A stretch of DNA of 64,000 nucleotides from Bacillus rhizoplanae (GCF_917563915.1 NZ_CAKJTI010000003.1:186001-250000); one strand, 5' to 3'; positions 1 to 9,933 are shown, counted from the stretch's first letter. Numbers and translations: made by a program. The notes: generated by a model not told the origin, from the letters alone.

Positions 1-2
1 CA

Positions 3-47
3 ATTTATTATGACATATTAAGGGATGACAAATATGAAACGATTTAA
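3..47 (+). CDS. 3' tail of an upstream gene, probably bshA (partial)
   Basis: The window opens inside a frame that reads IYYDILRDDKYETI and stops at 45-47, overlapping the start of cca by 14 bases in another frame. In Bacillus the gene before cca is bshA, the bacillithiol-pathway glycosyltransferase, and such a tail would fit. Only 14 residues are visible, so the assignment rests on gene order. Confidence 0.4.
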   Translation: MYYDILRDDKYETI

Positions 48-1227
48 ACGAGCGGTTCCAATTATTAATACGTTAACACAAAATGGCTTTGAAGCGTATT
101 TTGTAGGTGGGAGCGTGCGCGATTATATAATTGGAAGACCAATTGGTGATATCGATATTGCAACATCAGCTTTGCCCGAAGATGTAATGCGTCTATTCCC
201 GCGTCACGTGCCTGTTGGAATTGAACACGGTACGGTCATTGTTGTACAAGAAGATGTTCCATATGAGGTAACGACATTTCGAACAGAGGGAGACTACGAA
301 GATTTTCGTCGCCCGAGCAGTGTTCAATTTGTTCGTTCGTTAGACGAAGATTTGCAGCGTCGTGATTTTACAATGAATGCAATTGCTATGACGGAGACCG
401 GAGAAATAGTTGATTTATTTGGCGGACAACAAGCCATTGCTAAAAAGGAAATTGCAACTGTAGGAAATGCAGCAGATCGTTTTCAAGAAGATGCTCTTCG
501 TATGATGCGCGGTATTCGCTTTGTTAGTACACTTGGATTTACATTAGAAGCAGGAACAAAACAAGCCATTATAAAGTATGGACATTTACTTGAACATATA
601 GCAATTGAGAGAATTACAGCCGAATTTGAAAAACTACTTGTCGGTACATATTGCGCAAAAGCACTTCAGCTGTTAGTAGAAACGAAATTATATGAGCATT
701 TACCTTATTTACAAATGTGCGGAGACTTTATTTCAAAATCGGCAGAGTATGATTGGAGCTTTTTCAAAAATGACACTGAGGCGTGGGCGTTCTTTTTATA
801 TTGCATTAGAGAAGAACATCCATCTGTTTTTTTACGACAATGGAAATTCTCGAATAAAAAAATAAAAGATATTGTATCCGTTTTATTATATGTGAGAGTA
901 CGAGAAAAACAAGGATGGAATGTATTTTTATTATATAAAGCTGGGAAAGATATTGCTCTTATGGCAGAGCGTGTATACGAAGCTGTCATGAATACATATT
1001 CAAATTCGAATGTTAAGAGTGTAGAAAAGGTATATGAAGATTTACCAATTCATAATCGTCAGCAATTGCAAGTCAGCGGGAATGATTTATTATCATGGAC
1101 AAATGAACAAGCAGGGCCGTGGGTTGCTAATGTATTACAAAAAATTGAAGAAGAAGTAGTATACGGACGACTAGAAAATGAGAAAGAGCGTATAAAGGAG
1201 TGGCTGCATAGATGCAATCTTCTATAA
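34..1227 (+). CDS. cca: CCA-adding tRNA nucleotidyltransferase
   Basis: Adds or repairs the 3' CCA end of tRNAs in the cytoplasm. The N-terminus carries the class II nucleotidyltransferase signature GGSVRD (residues ~25-30) followed by GDIDIATSA, which holds the metal-binding Asp-x-Asp pair. RRDFTMNAIA and the EDALRMMRGIRF RNA-binding motif follow, and the length of 397 aa is normal for the Bacillus enzyme. ATG at 34 is preferred over ATG at 25 because AAGGG at 20-24 sits directly against the latter. The end overlaps birA by 16 bases, so the two are probably co-transcribed. No HD phosphohydrolase domain is seen, as expected for the Gram-positive type. Confidence 0.95.
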   Translation: MKRFKRAVPIINTLTQNGFEAYFVGGSVRDYIIGRPIGDIDIATSALPEDVMRLFPRHVPVGIEHGTVIVVQEDVPYEVTTFRTEGDYEDFRRPSSVQFVRSLDEDLQRRDFTMNAIAMTETGEIVDLFGGQQAIAKKEIATVGNAADRFQEDALRMMRGIRFVSTLGFTLEAGTKQAIIKYGHLLEHIAIERITAEFEKLLVGTYCAKALQLLVETKLYEHLPYLQMCGDFISKSAEYDWSFFKNDTEAWAFFLYCIREEHPSVFLRQWKFSNKKIKDIVSVLLYVRVREKQGWNVFLLYKAGKDIALMAERVYEAVMNTYSNSNVKSVEKVYEDLPIHNRQQLQVSGNDLLSWTNEQAGPWVANVLQKIEEEVVYGRLENEKERIKEWLHRCNLL

Positions 1228-2192
1228 GAAAACAGTTATTGCAAATTTTTTCTGAAGCTGATGGCGAATTTCTATCGGGACAAACGATTAGCGAAAAGCT
1301 TGGATGCTCAAGAACAGCTGTATGGAAGCATATGGAAGATCTAAGGAGTGAAGGGTATGAATTAGAGGCCGTACGGCGCTTAGGATACCGCATTGCAAGT
1401 AAACCGGACAAAGTCACGGCAAATGAAATTCATCTTGGTTTGCAAACAGAGTTTTTAGGAAGAACGGTATTCTTTGAAGAATCGGTAACATCTACGCAGC
1501 AAATTGCAGCACGTCTTGCGTATGAGGGAGCAGCTGAAGGAACCATTGTTGTTGCTGAGGAGCAAACAGCAGGACGCGGACGATTGAGTAGAAAGTGGTA
1601 TTCACCAAAGGGGACAGGAATTTGGATGAGCATTATTTTACGCCCAACAGTTCCGATTCATCAAGCACCACAATTAACATTGTTAGCTGCCGTTAGCGTA
1701 GCGCAGGCAATTGAAAAATGTACAAATCTTTCTGTTGGAATTAAATGGCCGAATGATATTTTAATTAACGGGAAGAAGGTAGTTGGGATTTTAACAGAAA
1801 TGCAGGCAGATCCTGATAAAATTAATGCTGTTATTATTGGAATTGGCATTAATGTGAATCAAAAACAAGAACATTTTTCCGAAGAGATCCAGCACATTGC
1901 GACATCTTTAGCAATCAAAGCCGAAAAACCGGTTGTACGAGCTGAACTTATGCAGCAAATCTTCTTGCAGATGGAAAAGTTATATAAAGAATATTTAGAT
2001 CGTGGTTTTTCAGTTATTAAGCTTCTGTGGGAAAGTTACGCTGTGAGTATTGGAAAAGAAATTATAGCTCGTACGATGACAAATACGATTACAGGCATTG
2101 CAAAAGGAATTACTGCTGACGGGGTCCTTATACTGGAAGATCATGACGGAGTCGTACATCATATTCATTCAGCTGATATTGAAGTAAAGTAA
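1212..2192 (+). CDS. birA: Biotin-protein ligase / biotin repressor BirA
   Basis: Attaches biotin to acetyl-CoA and pyruvate carboxylases and represses biotin genes. An N-terminal winged helix-turn-helix (residues ~5-55, LGCSRTAVWKHMEDL) is followed by the ligase core with TAGRGRLSRKW (the biotinoyl-AMP-binding GRGRxxR loop) and IKWPNDI, which carries the catalytic lysine region. The C-terminal SH3-like domain ends near residue 326. The full length and the presence of the HTH indicate a bifunctional enzyme. It overlaps the end of cca and is followed by a hairpin. Confidence 0.95.
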   Translation: MQSSIRKQLLQIFSEADGEFLSGQTISEKLGCSRTAVWKHMEDLRSEGYELEAVRRLGYRIASKPDKVTANEIHLGLQTEFLGRTVFFEESVTSTQQIAARLAYEGAAEGTIVVAEEQTAGRGRLSRKWYSPKGTGIWMSIILRPTVPIHQAPQLTLLAAVSVAQAIEKCTNLSVGIKWPNDILINGKKVVGILTEMQADPDKINAVIIGIGINVNQKQEHFSEEIQHIATSLAIKAEKPVVRAELMQQIFLQMEKLYKEYLDRGFSVIKLLWESYAVSIGKEIIARTMTNTITGIAKGITADGVLILEDHDGVVHHIHSADIEVK

Positions 2193-2276
2193 AACGTTTA
2201 GCAGCTATTTTGCACTTCTTTTCTTTGCTGCTTATGAAAAACGAAGTCTCATTGCTCATTAGATTAGCATCAATAT

Positions 2277-2313
2277 ATAGCCCTTTGCTTAAAAAGAAGC
2301 GAAGGGCTATTGT
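2277..2313 (+). terminator. Hairpin after birA
   Basis: The arms ATAGCCCTTTGCT and its near-complement AAGCGAAGGGCTAT enclose a short A-rich loop. The downstream tract is only TTGTAT, so it may be an inefficient terminator for cca-birA. Confidence 0.45.
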
Positions 2314-2371
2314 ATGTGAAAAATGAGTTTCTTTTTTTGAAAAGTATAGCAATTATGTTTTGCTATTTGTT

Positions 2372-2540
2372 ATAATAAGATCGAATATGGGCAGTATCAA
2401 TGGGAACTGCACCGCTGTTTAGGAAAAGCGAAATAAAAATGTGGATTCTGCCTTGATCCAAAATAGGACTAGGACAGAGGGATGAATGTTGCCGAATGAT
2501 ACTACCCTTCTGCCTTTTTATGGTTAGAAGGGTTTTTTAT
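2372..2540 (+). promoter_or_regulatory. panB leader: promoter, structured 5' UTR and intrinsic terminator (possible pan-motif attenuator)
   Basis: A TATAAT -10 box lies at 2372-2377. The transcript can close an 11-bp long-range stem between 2390-2400 (GGGCAGTATCA) and 2497-2507 (TGATACTACCC) with one mismatch. A terminator hairpin follows: ACCCTTCT (2504-2511) pairs with AGAAGGGT (2526-2533) and runs into a T tract. The two stems share bases 2504-2507, so they are mutually exclusive, which is the geometry of a transcription attenuator. A conserved 'pan' RNA motif is known before pantothenate genes in several phyla; I could not verify its consensus here. Confidence 0.6.
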
Positions 2541-2591
2541 ATGTTTTTTCATCCGGCCATCTCCTCTCTCCAGGTAAAGGAGGAGAAGTTT

Positions 2592-3428
2592 TTGAAAACT
2601 GTAACGGATTTTTTGAAAATGAAAGAACAGAGTGAGCCGATTGCGATGGTAACTGCATATGACTATCCATCAGCAAAGTTTGTTGAAGAAGCAGAAGTTG
2701 ACATGATTTTAGTTGGTGACTCGCTTGGCATGGTTGTGCTCGGCTATGACTCAACAATTCCAGTAACAGTTGATGATATGATTCATCATACGAAAGCAGT
2801 GCGCCGCGGCGCGAAAAATACATTTGTTGTAACAGATATGCCATTTATGTCTTATCACGTTTCATTGCAAGAAACAATGCATAATGCACGCCGTATTGTG
2901 CAAGAAAGCGGTGCGCATGCAGTAAAAGTTGAAGGAGCAGATGAAGTTGTATCAATCATTCGTTTCCTTACGAATGCAGGCATTCCGGTTGTAGCACATC
3001 TTGGATTAACACCGCAATCTGTCGGTGTGCTAGGTGGCTATAAAGTGCAAGGAAAAGATGCAGAAAGTGCGAAGAAGTTGTTAGAAGACGCTAAAAAATG
3101 CGAAGAGGCAGGAGCAATTGCGCTTGTATTAGAGTGTGTACCGATGCAATTAGCGGAACTTGTAACAAAACAATTGTCAATTCCAACCATCGGTATTGGC
3201 GCTGGTAATGAAACGGATGGTCAAGTTCTCGTATATCACGATCTTATTACGTATGGTGTACAACGCGTTCCGAAATTTGTGAAGCAATACACGTCTGTGC
3301 AAGAAGAGATAGTAAGAGGTATTGAACAATATGTTCATGAAGTAAAGGTAAGACAATTTCCAGAGAAAGAACATTCGTTTACGATGAAAGAAGAAGAATG
3401 CTTAGCGTTATACGGAGGAAAACAATAA
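2592..3428 (+). CDS. panB: 3-methyl-2-oxobutanoate hydroxymethyltransferase
   Basis: First committed step of pantothenate synthesis: transfers a hydroxymethyl group from methylene-tetrahydrofolate to 2-oxoisovalerate, giving ketopantoate. Family motifs include [26 protein letters not shown] (metal-binding Asp), HLGLTPQSV and TIGIGAG. The start is TTG at 2592, behind a strong AAAGGAGGAGAAG site, because the longer frame from 2496 would run through the leader terminator. This gives 278 aa, the usual length. The stop overlaps the panC ATG by one base (TAATG), marking the panBCD operon. Confidence 0.93.
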   Translation: MKTVTDFLKMKEQSEPIAMVTAYDYPSAKFVEEAEVDMILVGDSLGMVVLGYDSTIPVTVDDMIHHTKAVRRGAKNTFVVTDMPFMSYHVSLQETMHNARRIVQESGAHAVKVEGADEVVSIIRFLTNAGIPVVAHLGLTPQSVGVLGGYKVQGKDAESAKKLLEDAKKCEEAGAIALVLECVPMQLAELVTKQLSIPTIGIGAGNETDGQVLVYHDLITYGVQRVPKFVKQYTSVQEEIVRGIEQYVHEVKVRQFPEKEHSFTMKEEECLALYGGKQ

Positions 3429-4276
3429 TGCGTATTATTACGACAGTGCAAGAGATGCAGCAAATCGCGGGAGAGCTTCGTGCAAGTGGAAAAAAAGTTG
3501 GATTCGTTCCAACGATGGGCTATTTGCATGAAGGACATTTAACATTACTGAGACAAGCGAAAAAAGAAAATGATATTGTTATGTTAAGTATATTTGTAAA
3601 TCCGTTGCAATTTGGTCCGAATGAAGATTTAGATCGTTATCCGCGTGATATTGAGCGTGATGAGCGCTTAGCGCGTGAAGTAGAAGTGGATTATTTATTT
3701 TATCCAAGTGTCGAAGAAATGTATCCAGCGCAGCGAACAACGAATATTGAAGTTGTGAAGCGTACGGATGTTTTATGTGGAAAGCAGCGACCAGGTCATT
3801 TTGCTGGAGTTGTAACTGTATTGATGAAGCTTTTCAATATTACAATGCCAAATCGTGCGTATTTTGGTATGAAAGATGCACAGCAAGTAGCAGTTATTGA
3901 GGGATTTGTGGATGATTATAATATTCCCGTTACAATTGTGCCAGTTGAGATTGTACGCGAAGAAGATGGCTTAGCACGTAGTTCTCGCAACATTTATTTA
4001 TCAGAGAGAGAACGCCAAGAAGCACCGCATTTATATAAAAGCTTATGCACGGCGAAAGAACGAGCTGCTAAAGGGGAGCGTAATCCAAAAAATATTACGA
4101 ACTTCATTAAAGAATATATTGAAACGAACACACATGGTGTTGTCGATTATGCTGATCTATATGCGTATCCGAATTTAACTGAGGTTGAGAAAGTAAGCGG
4201 GCGTATGATTATTGCAATAGCTGTAAAGTTTGAAAATGCACGATTAATTGATAATATTACATTTACGGTTGAATAA
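3428..4276 (+). CDS. panC: Pantothenate synthetase
   Basis: Condenses pantoate with beta-alanine, using ATP, to form pantothenate. The ATP-binding HIGH-type motif appears as [11 protein letters not shown], preceded by [26 protein letters not shown] and the KMSKS-like RSSRNIYLS are also present. The 282-aa length fits the family. ATG at 3428 overlaps the panB stop, and panD starts 12 bases after the end behind AAGGAGGAG, so all three are one operon controlled by the leader before panB. Confidence 0.95.
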   Translation: MRIITTVQEMQQIAGELRASGKKVGFVPTMGYLHEGHLTLLRQAKKENDIVMLSIFVNPLQFGPNEDLDRYPRDIERDERLAREVEVDYLFYPSVEEMYPAQRTTNIEVVKRTDVLCGKQRPGHFAGVVTVLMKLFNITMPNRAYFGMKDAQQVAVIEGFVDDYNIPVTIVPVEIVREEDGLARSSRNIYLSERERQEAPHLYKSLCTAKERAAKGERNPKNITNFIKEYIETNTHGVVDYADLYAYPNLTEVEKVSGRMIIAIAVKFENARLIDNITFTVE

Positions 4277-4288
4277 GGAGGAGCAACT

Positions 4289-4672
4289 ATGTTTCGCACA
4301 ATGATGAGAGCGAAGTTACACCGAGGTACGGTAACGGAAGCAAATTTAAATTATGTAGGAAGTATTACAATTGATGAGGATTTAATGGATGCAGTTGGTA
4401 TTGTTGAAAATGAGAAAGTGCAAATTGTAAACAATAATAACGGTGCTCGTTTAGAAACATATGTTATAAAAGGAGAACGCGGCACAGGGGTAATCTGTTT
4501 AAACGGCGCAGCTGCTCGACTCGTTCAGCCAGGCGATAAAGTTATTATCATTTGCTACGGGCTAGTTTCAGAAGAAAAAGTACTAACACATGTTCCGAAA
4601 ATTGCTGTTTTAGATGACAATAATCAAATTGTGGAAATGCTTGGAGCGGAAAAAGCAGGCACAATTTTATAA
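4289..4672 (+). CDS. panD: Aspartate 1-decarboxylase proenzyme
   Basis: Makes beta-alanine from aspartate for PanC. The self-processing site is visible: Gly24-Ser25 in NYVGSITID, where cleavage creates the pyruvoyl group on the new alpha-chain. The residues around the cofactor, [19 protein letters not shown], are conserved. The length of 127 aa is typical. It is the last gene of the panBCD operon, followed closely by a terminator. Confidence 0.96.
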   Translation: MFRTMMRAKLHRGTVTEANLNYVGSITIDEDLMDAVGIVENEKVQIVNNNNGARLETYVIKGERGTGVICLNGAAARLVQPGDKVIIICYGLVSEEKVLTHVPKIAVLDDNNQIVEMLGAEKAGTIL

Positions 4673-4680
4673 TGTATAAG

Positions 4681-4714
4681 AAAAGCTATCTCTGCGAAAG
4701 GGATAGCTTTTCTT
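4681..4714 (+). terminator. panBCD terminator
   Basis: AAAAGCTATC and GGATAGCTTTT pair across a short loop and end in TTTTCTTG just after the panD stop. Confidence 0.8.
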
Positions 4715-4832
4715 GTACGAAAGCAAAATCATTTCATTTTTCGTATCTTTCCATTAAGATGAGTGAAAACGTGGTATAGTAACACTATAGAAATTTTTGT
4801 TGTTTGAAAGGTAAGAAATTGAGGTGTCATAG

Positions 4833-7622
4833 ATGAGTAAGCGTTATGTCGTAGTCGATTTAGAAACGACAGGGAATGCCTGGAAAGATGGGAAAGATAA
4901 AATTACTCAAATTGCAGCAGTTGTTGTAGAGGATGGAGAAATTCTTGAAATTTTCTCTTCTTTTATAAATCCTGAACGGGACATTCCACCATTTATTACA
5001 GAATTGACGGGAATTGATGAAACACTTGTGAGACAAGCCCCGTTGTTCCGAGATGTAGCGCCGATGATTATTGAACTATTACAAGGTGCGTACTTCGTTG
5101 CGCATAACGTTCATTTTGATTGGAATTTTTTGAAAGAAGAATTACGGCAAGCTGGATTCTCAGAAGTAACATGTCCGAAAATTGATACAGTTGAACTGGC
5201 ACATATTTTATTGCCGACAGCTGATAGTTATAAATTGCGTGATTTAGCAAAAAGATATGGCTTTGACCATGATCAGCCTCATCGTGCTGATAGTGATGCG
5301 ATGGTGACAGCAGAGATATTTTTACAATTACTTTCTAAAATGGAAAGTTTACCACTCGTTACATTGCAATCGTTATATGAATTAAGCGATATGTTCCAAA
5401 GTAACATTGGTGACATTATGTCTTCATGTATTTTGAATAAAATGATACATGGAACAGATGACGAGAAAAAATATGATATACACCGAAATATTGCTCTTTG
5501 CAAACGCAATTATACATTGCAAGTAGGTGAGGAGAATATTGCTGATTTTTCTTCTTTTTTAACAGAAGCGATGCAGCGCTTAGCTGAAGTAATGCCGTCT
5601 TTTGAAAAAAGAGAAGGACAGCAGCTGATGATAAATGAAGTTTACGAAGCGCTTAGAGACTCTAGGTTTTCGTTAATTGAAGCGGGAACAGGTACAGGGA
5701 AAACACTAGCGTATTTACTGCCTAGTATTTTTTATGCGAAAGAAAAAGAACAGCCGGTAGTCATTAGTACACAAACTGTGCAGTTGCAACAACAAATTTT
5801 AGCAAAAGAAATTCCATTGTTGAAAAAAATACTTCCGTTCCCGTTTGAAGTAGCGATGTTAAAAGGAAGGAAGCATTATTTGTGTTTACATAAATTTGAG
5901 CATGCACTGGGCGAAGTGGACAATCATTACGATGATGCATTAACGAAAGCGAAAATTTTAGTATGGCTTCTTGATACAGAATCAGGAGATCGAGATGAGC
6001 TAAATATTCCAGCTGGAGGAAAGTTATTATGGGAGCGTATTTGTAGTGATGCTCATAGTCCAAATAGCATGAAAAGTGCGTGGTTTAGCCGCTGTTTTTA
6101 TCAGCGTGCAAAAAATAAAGCATTATTTGCTGATGTTGTAATCACAAATCATACCTTATTGTTCCAAGATTTCGTAAGTGAAGAATCATTACTTGCATCA
6201 TGTGAACATATTATTTTTGATGAAGCTCATCATCTGGAAGAAACGGCAAGTAGAGCGTTAGGAGAGCAATTTTCTTGTATGTATTTTCAACTTATTTTAT
6301 CGCGTTTTGGTACGTTAGAAACATCTGATGTGTTAGCTAAAGTGTACGATATGATGAAGCAGTCGCAAATTGCTGTTCGTTCTACGTTTCAAATGATTAG
6401 TCGTACGTTGAAAGAAATTAAGTTTGACGCAGATGAGCTGTTCCAAATGCTGCGTACATTTATATTTCAAAAAACAAAGCAAGAACACGCACCTGGAAAT
6501 ATGCCGCTTATGTACCGTTATGATGTAAAGAAAGAAAGAGGAAAGCTTTGGCGCAGTATTGTTGAATTAACGGACCGTTTTGTGCATCAGCTAGGCATAT
6601 TGCTGACGTTATTAGAAAAACAAGGCGAGATGTTACAAAAGCAAAATGAATGGGAAATGAATATGATTACGGGAGAGTTTGTACATCTAATAGAGGTACT
6701 TTCTAAGATGACCCATTCTTTACGGAAACTTATTTTAGAAGATACGGGTCATGTGACATGGATGGAAGCTGAAACGAAAGGAACAATTCATTCGACTATC
6801 CTATATGCACAGCCAGTTGATATAAGCGATTTATTTGCAGATCAATTTTTAACACGTAAACGAAGCGTTATTTTTACTTCAGCCACTTTAACTGTAAATG
6901 ATACATTTGATTATATAGAAGAAGAGCTTGGATTAGTGGATTTTACACCAAATACATTAACGATTCCATCACCATTTCATTATGCAGATCAAGTAAAATT
7001 AATGGTTTCAACAGATGTTCCGCATATAAAACATGTAAGTGAAGAAGAGTATGTAAGAGCAGTGTCTGAACATATTATGAAGATTGCTAAAGCTACAAAT
7101 GGTCGAATGCTTGTTTTATTTACATCATATGAAATGTTAAAACAGACATTTGAAGTATTGAAAAAGGAAGAGGCGCTGGAAGAATTTCTTTTGTTAACAC
7201 AAAGTGTCCATAATCGTAGCCGTACCCGAATGATTCGAAAGTTTCAGGAGTTTGAAAAATCCATTTTATTAGGGACAAGCAGTTTTTGGGAAGGAATTGA
7301 CATACCAGGAGAAGCGTTAAGCTGTCTTGTAATTGTTCGTCTCCCGTTTACATCACCGCATCAGCCAATGATGCAAGCGAAAAGTGAACGGCTAAAAGAA
7401 AAAGGAGAAGATTCATTTACAAAGATTGCTTTGCCACAAGCAATTCTTCGTTTTAAACAAGGTTTTGGACGTCTTATTCGTACAACGACGGATACAGGAA
7501 CAGTATTTGTGTTAGATCGTCGTCTCACCTCATCGTTTTACGGGAAACGATTTGTTCAATCTATTCCGAGTATTCCATTGTACGAAGGACCGTTAGATGA
7601 TTTAATAGAAAAAATGGAATAA
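4833..7622 (+). CDS. dinG: DinG-family helicase with N-terminal DnaQ-like 3'-5' exonuclease
   Basis: Fusion typical of Firmicutes. Residues ~1-165 form a DEDD exonuclease (VVDLETTG, then HNVHFDWNFL and HRADSDAMVT), linked to an XPD/DinG-like superfamily 2 helicase. Walker A is EAGTGTGKT (~residue 283), the DEAH box is IIFDEAHHLEE, and the C-terminal motifs are GTSSFWEGIDIPG and QGFGRLIRT. Few cysteines sit between motifs Ia and II, so a full iron-sulphur cluster is not evident, unlike YpvA further on. It probably acts on DNA during repair. ATG at 4833 follows TTGAGGTGTC. Confidence 0.92.
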   Translation: MSKRYVVVDLETTGNAWKDGKDKITQIAAVVVEDGEILEIFSSFINPERDIPPFITELTGIDETLVRQAPLFRDVAPMIIELLQGAYFVAHNVHFDWNFLKEELRQAGFSEVTCPKIDTVELAHILLPTADSYKLRDLAKRYGFDHDQPHRADSDAMVTAEIFLQLLSKMESLPLVTLQSLYELSDMFQSNIGDIMSSCILNKMIHGTDDEKKYDIHRNIALCKRNYTLQVGEENIADFSSFLTEAMQRLAEVMPSFEKREGQQLMINEVYEALRDSRFSLIEAGTGTGKTLAYLLPSIFYAKEKEQPVVISTQTVQLQQQILAKEIPLLKKILPFPFEVAMLKGRKHYLCLHKFEHALGEVDNHYDDALTKAKILVWLLDTESGDRDELNIPAGGKLLWERICSDAHSPNSMKSAWFSRCFYQRAKNKALFADVVITNHTLLFQDFVSEESLLASCEHIIFDEAHHLEETASRALGEQFSCMYFQLILSRFGTLETSDVLAKVYDMMKQSQIAVRSTFQMISRTLKEIKFDADELFQMLRTFIFQKTKQEHAPGNMPLMYRYDVKKERGKLWRSIVELTDRFVHQLGILLTLLEKQGEMLQKQNEWEMNMITGEFVHLIEVLSKMTHSLRKLILEDTGHVTWMEAETKGTIHSTILYAQPVDISDLFADQFLTRKRSVIFTSATLTVNDTFDYIEEELGLVDFTPNTLTIPSPFHYADQVKLMVSTDVPHIKHVSEEEYVRAVSEHIMKIAKATNGRMLVLFTSYEMLKQTFEVLKKEEALEEFLLLTQSVHNRSRTRMIRKFQEFEKSILLGTSSFWEGIDIPGEALSCLVIVRLPFTSPHQPMMQAKSERLKEKGEDSFTKIALPQAILRFKQGFGRLIRTTTDTGTVFVLDRRLTSSFYGKRFVQSIPSIPLYEGPLDDLIEKME

Positions 7623-7690
7623 TAAGGTGAAGCTCCTATGAGTGAAGGGGTTCTCCATCCCTCACTCATGGATTAGCAGTTATCTTTCAT
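7621..7690 (-). repeat. bcr-like hairpin repeat after dinG
   Basis: A perfect ATGAGTGA/TCACTCAT hairpin (7639-7669) lies between GCTAAT-like and GGAGCTTCACCTTA-like flanks when read on the minus strand. This is the architecture of the other repeats at 17.5 and 18.5 kb. It may also end dinG transcription. Confidence 0.45.
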
Positions 7691-7757
7691 CTATTTTCTT
7701 TGATTTCTCGGAATGTTGAGGCGGGGTCCTACAGCTTGCCAATAGCATGATAAAAAT

Positions 7758-7790
7758 TAACGCCTAAAGCAAATTTGCTTCAGGCGTTAC
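7758..7790. terminator. Hairpin between dinG and ypmA
   Basis: TAACGCCT...AGGCGTTA forms a long inverted repeat. Only its minus-strand reading ends in a T tract (TTAATTTTTAT). The rest of 7623-7988 shows no gene. Confidence 0.45.
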
Positions 7791-7988
7791 CTGTGGGTAG
7801 GAGGAAATTTTATTTTTTCTTACATTAAGTATAGAAATACGATGGTTTTCGACTTCAAACCTTTTTTTGAAGAACATGTCCTGCTATAATAGATGGGTGA
7901 TGAAGCAGGGTTTATAAAGAATGTACTCTTATTGTAACCGCAATGCGTTCTTCTATAATTAGAAATTTTGTGTAACGGAGGAGTTTTT

Positions 7989-8159
7989 ATGGAGAAAAAA
8001 ATTGAAGTACTATCAACGACGCGTCTTGGATACACGTCTGATTTATACAAGATTGTTGATAGTTTAAATCGAACATTAAAAGAAAAAGATCTGATGTTCG
8101 GATTAGCATTAGATGAAAAAGAAAAAGAGACAGCAATATTTACGATTTACAGAACGTAG
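7989..8159 (+). CDS. ypmA: YpmA family protein (DUF4264-like)
   Basis: A small cytosolic protein of 56 aa of unknown function, conserved before ypmB in Bacillus. ATG at 7989 was chosen because GGAGGAG (7978-7984) is well placed, and the upstream frame adds non-conserved residues. The sequence is charged and helical, with no membrane segment. It lies seven bases before ypmB. Confidence 0.8.
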   Translation: MEKKIEVLSTTRLGYTSDLYKIVDSLNRTLKEKDLMFGLALDEKEKETAIFTIYRT

Positions 8160-8166
8160 TGATACA

Positions 8167-8643
8167 ATGAAAAAGTGGATTTTGACAATTTTTATTGTAA
8201 TCGTTGCTGTCGTTTTATATGGGGTACACATTTATAATACAACGATGGAGAAAAAAGTTCCGAAAGAATCGAAAACAGTTGAGATTGCAAAAGAAAAAGC
8301 AAAACTTACAGAAGTAACAAAAGTCGATTATTATAACGGTCAAGCTCCATATGAAGTTGTACAAGGTGTGAATGAAAAAGGAGAACAATATATCGTTTGG
8401 GTGCCTGAGAAAAAAGGAGATATTCTAGTGCGAAAAGCAAGCGAAGGTATTTCTGAAAAAGAGGCGTTGCAAATTGTTGCTAAAGAGCGAAAGCCAAAGC
8501 AATTTGTGAAAGCAAAATTAGGCGCTGAAAACAATGTTCCATTATGGGAAGTTACATATATTGATGATGAAAATCGTTACACTTACTATTATCTTGCATT
8601 CGAAGATGGTAAGTTTTTAAAACGATATAGCATTGAAAAATAA
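8167..8643 (+). CDS. tseB: YpmB/TseB, membrane-anchored PepSY-like protein acting on cell-wall synthases
   Basis: The protein of 158 aa opens with one uncleaved membrane segment (WILTIFIVIVAVVLYGVHIY, residues ~3-22). An extracellular region follows with two short alpha/beta repeats of PepSY type, including LWEVTYID and the DGKFL ending. In B. subtilis YpmB (TseB) facilitates PBP2A function; that role is carried over here by family. The start is ATG at 8167, giving a proper membrane anchor, since the longer frame begins inside ypmA. The aspB start follows closely, suggesting an operon. Confidence 0.82.
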   Translation: MKKWILTIFIVIVAVVLYGVHIYNTTMEKKVPKESKTVEIAKEKAKLTEVTKVDYYNGQAPYEVVQGVNEKGEQYIVWVPEKKGDILVRKASEGISEKEALQIVAKERKPKQFVKAKLGAENNVPLWEVTYIDDENRYTYYYLAFEDGKFLKRYSIEK

Positions 8644-8661
8644 GTGCAGGGGGAACTCGGG

Positions 8662-9849
8662 ATGAAATTAGCAAAGAGAGTAGCTGCTCTAACACCGTCT
8701 ACAACGTTAGAAATTACAGCAAAAGCACAAGCATTAAAAGCAGAGGGACATGATGTAATTGCATTAGGAGCAGGAGAGCCTGACTTTAATACGCCAGAGC
8801 ATATTATGGATGCTGCTCATAAAGCGATGTTAGAAGGTCATACGAAATATACACCAACAGGTGGATTAGCTACGCTGAAACAAGAAATTATCAAAAAGTT
8901 TGAGCGTGACCAAGGTATATCTTATGAACCATCTCAAATTATTGTGTGTAACGGTGCAAAGCATGCTTTATATACGCTGTTTCAAGTATTACTTGATGAA
9001 GGTGATGAAGTTATTATTCCAACTCCGTATTGGGTAAGTTATCCAGAGCAAGTAAAGCTTGCAGGTGGTGAACCAGTATATGTAGATGGATTAGAAGAAA
9101 ATAATTACAAAATCACACCGGAGCAATTGCGTGAAGTGATTACAGAGAGAACGAAAGCCGTAATTATTAACTCACCTAGCAACCCAACAGGGATGATTTA
9201 TAGCAAAGAAGAGTTGCAGCAGCTTGGGCAAGTATGCTTAGAGCATAACATTTTAATTGTTTCTGATGAAATTTATGAGAAATTAATTTATGGCGATGCA
9301 GAGTATACATCAATTGCTGAGATTTCTAATGAATTAAAAGAACAGACTCTTATTATTAACGGTGTATCAAAATCGCACTCAATGACAGGATGGCGCATTG
9401 GTTATGCAGCAGGTAATAAAGAACTTATTAAAGCGATGACGAATTTAGCGAGCCACAGTACATCAAACCCTACTTCAATTGCGCAGTACGGAGCGATTGC
9501 TGCTTATGCTGGAGACCAACAACCTGTAGAAATGATGCGCAGCGCATTTGAAGAGCGCTTAAATATCGTTTATGAGAAACTAATTCAAATTCCTGGGTTC
9601 TCTTGCATTAAACCGCAAGGAGCATTCTATTTGTTCCCGAATGTGAAAGAAGCAGTAGCATTAGCTGGTTATGAATCAGTTGATGAATGGGCAAAAGCAT
9701 TATTAGAGGAAGAGAAAGTTGCCCTCATTCCAGGAACAGGATTCGGAGCACCAAATAACGTTCGTTTATCATACGCAACTTCACTTGAACAATTAGAGAA
9801 AGCGTTAGAACGTATTAATACATTTATGAAAAACAAAATGAAAGGCTAA
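8662..9849 (+). CDS. aspB: Aspartate aminotransferase (class I PLP enzyme)
   Basis: Interconverts aspartate and 2-oxoglutarate with oxaloacetate and glutamate. Fold-type I marks are GAGEPDFNTP, NGAKHALY, NSPSNPTG, SDEIYEKLIY, and the PLP lysine in GVSKSHSMTGWRIGY. The conserved Arg that binds the substrate carboxylate lies in NNVRLSYATS near the end. The 395-aa length suits the Bacillus AspB subgroup. ATG at 8662 follows GCAGGGGGAAC; a GTG at 8644 is possible but adds non-family residues. Confidence 0.92.
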   Translation: MKLAKRVAALTPSTTLEITAKAQALKAEGHDVIALGAGEPDFNTPEHIMDAAHKAMLEGHTKYTPTGGLATLKQEIIKKFERDQGISYEPSQIIVCNGAKHALYTLFQVLLDEGDEVIIPTPYWVSYPEQVKLAGGEPVYVDGLEENNYKITPEQLREVITERTKAVIINSPSNPTGMIYSKEELQQLGQVCLEHNILIVSDEIYEKLIYGDAEYTSIAEISNELKEQTLIINGVSKSHSMTGWRIGYAAGNKELIKAMTNLASHSTSNPTSIAQYGAIAAYAGDQQPVEMMRSAFEERLNIVYEKLIQIPGFSCIKPQGAFYLFPNVKEAVALAGYESVDEWAKALLEEEKVALIPGTGFGAPNNVRLSYATSLEQLEKALERINTFMKNKMKG

Positions 9850-9901
9850 GCGTAGCTCTTTCATTTCTATCTTTGCTAATTATTTTAGACAGTTCAAATG
9901 A

Positions 9902-9933
9902 TGCCTCCCTTTCGTATAGGGAGGTTTTTTTGA
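9902..9933 (+). terminator. aspB terminator
   Basis: TGCCTCCCT and AGGGAGG pair over a short loop, followed by seven T. Confidence 0.85.
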
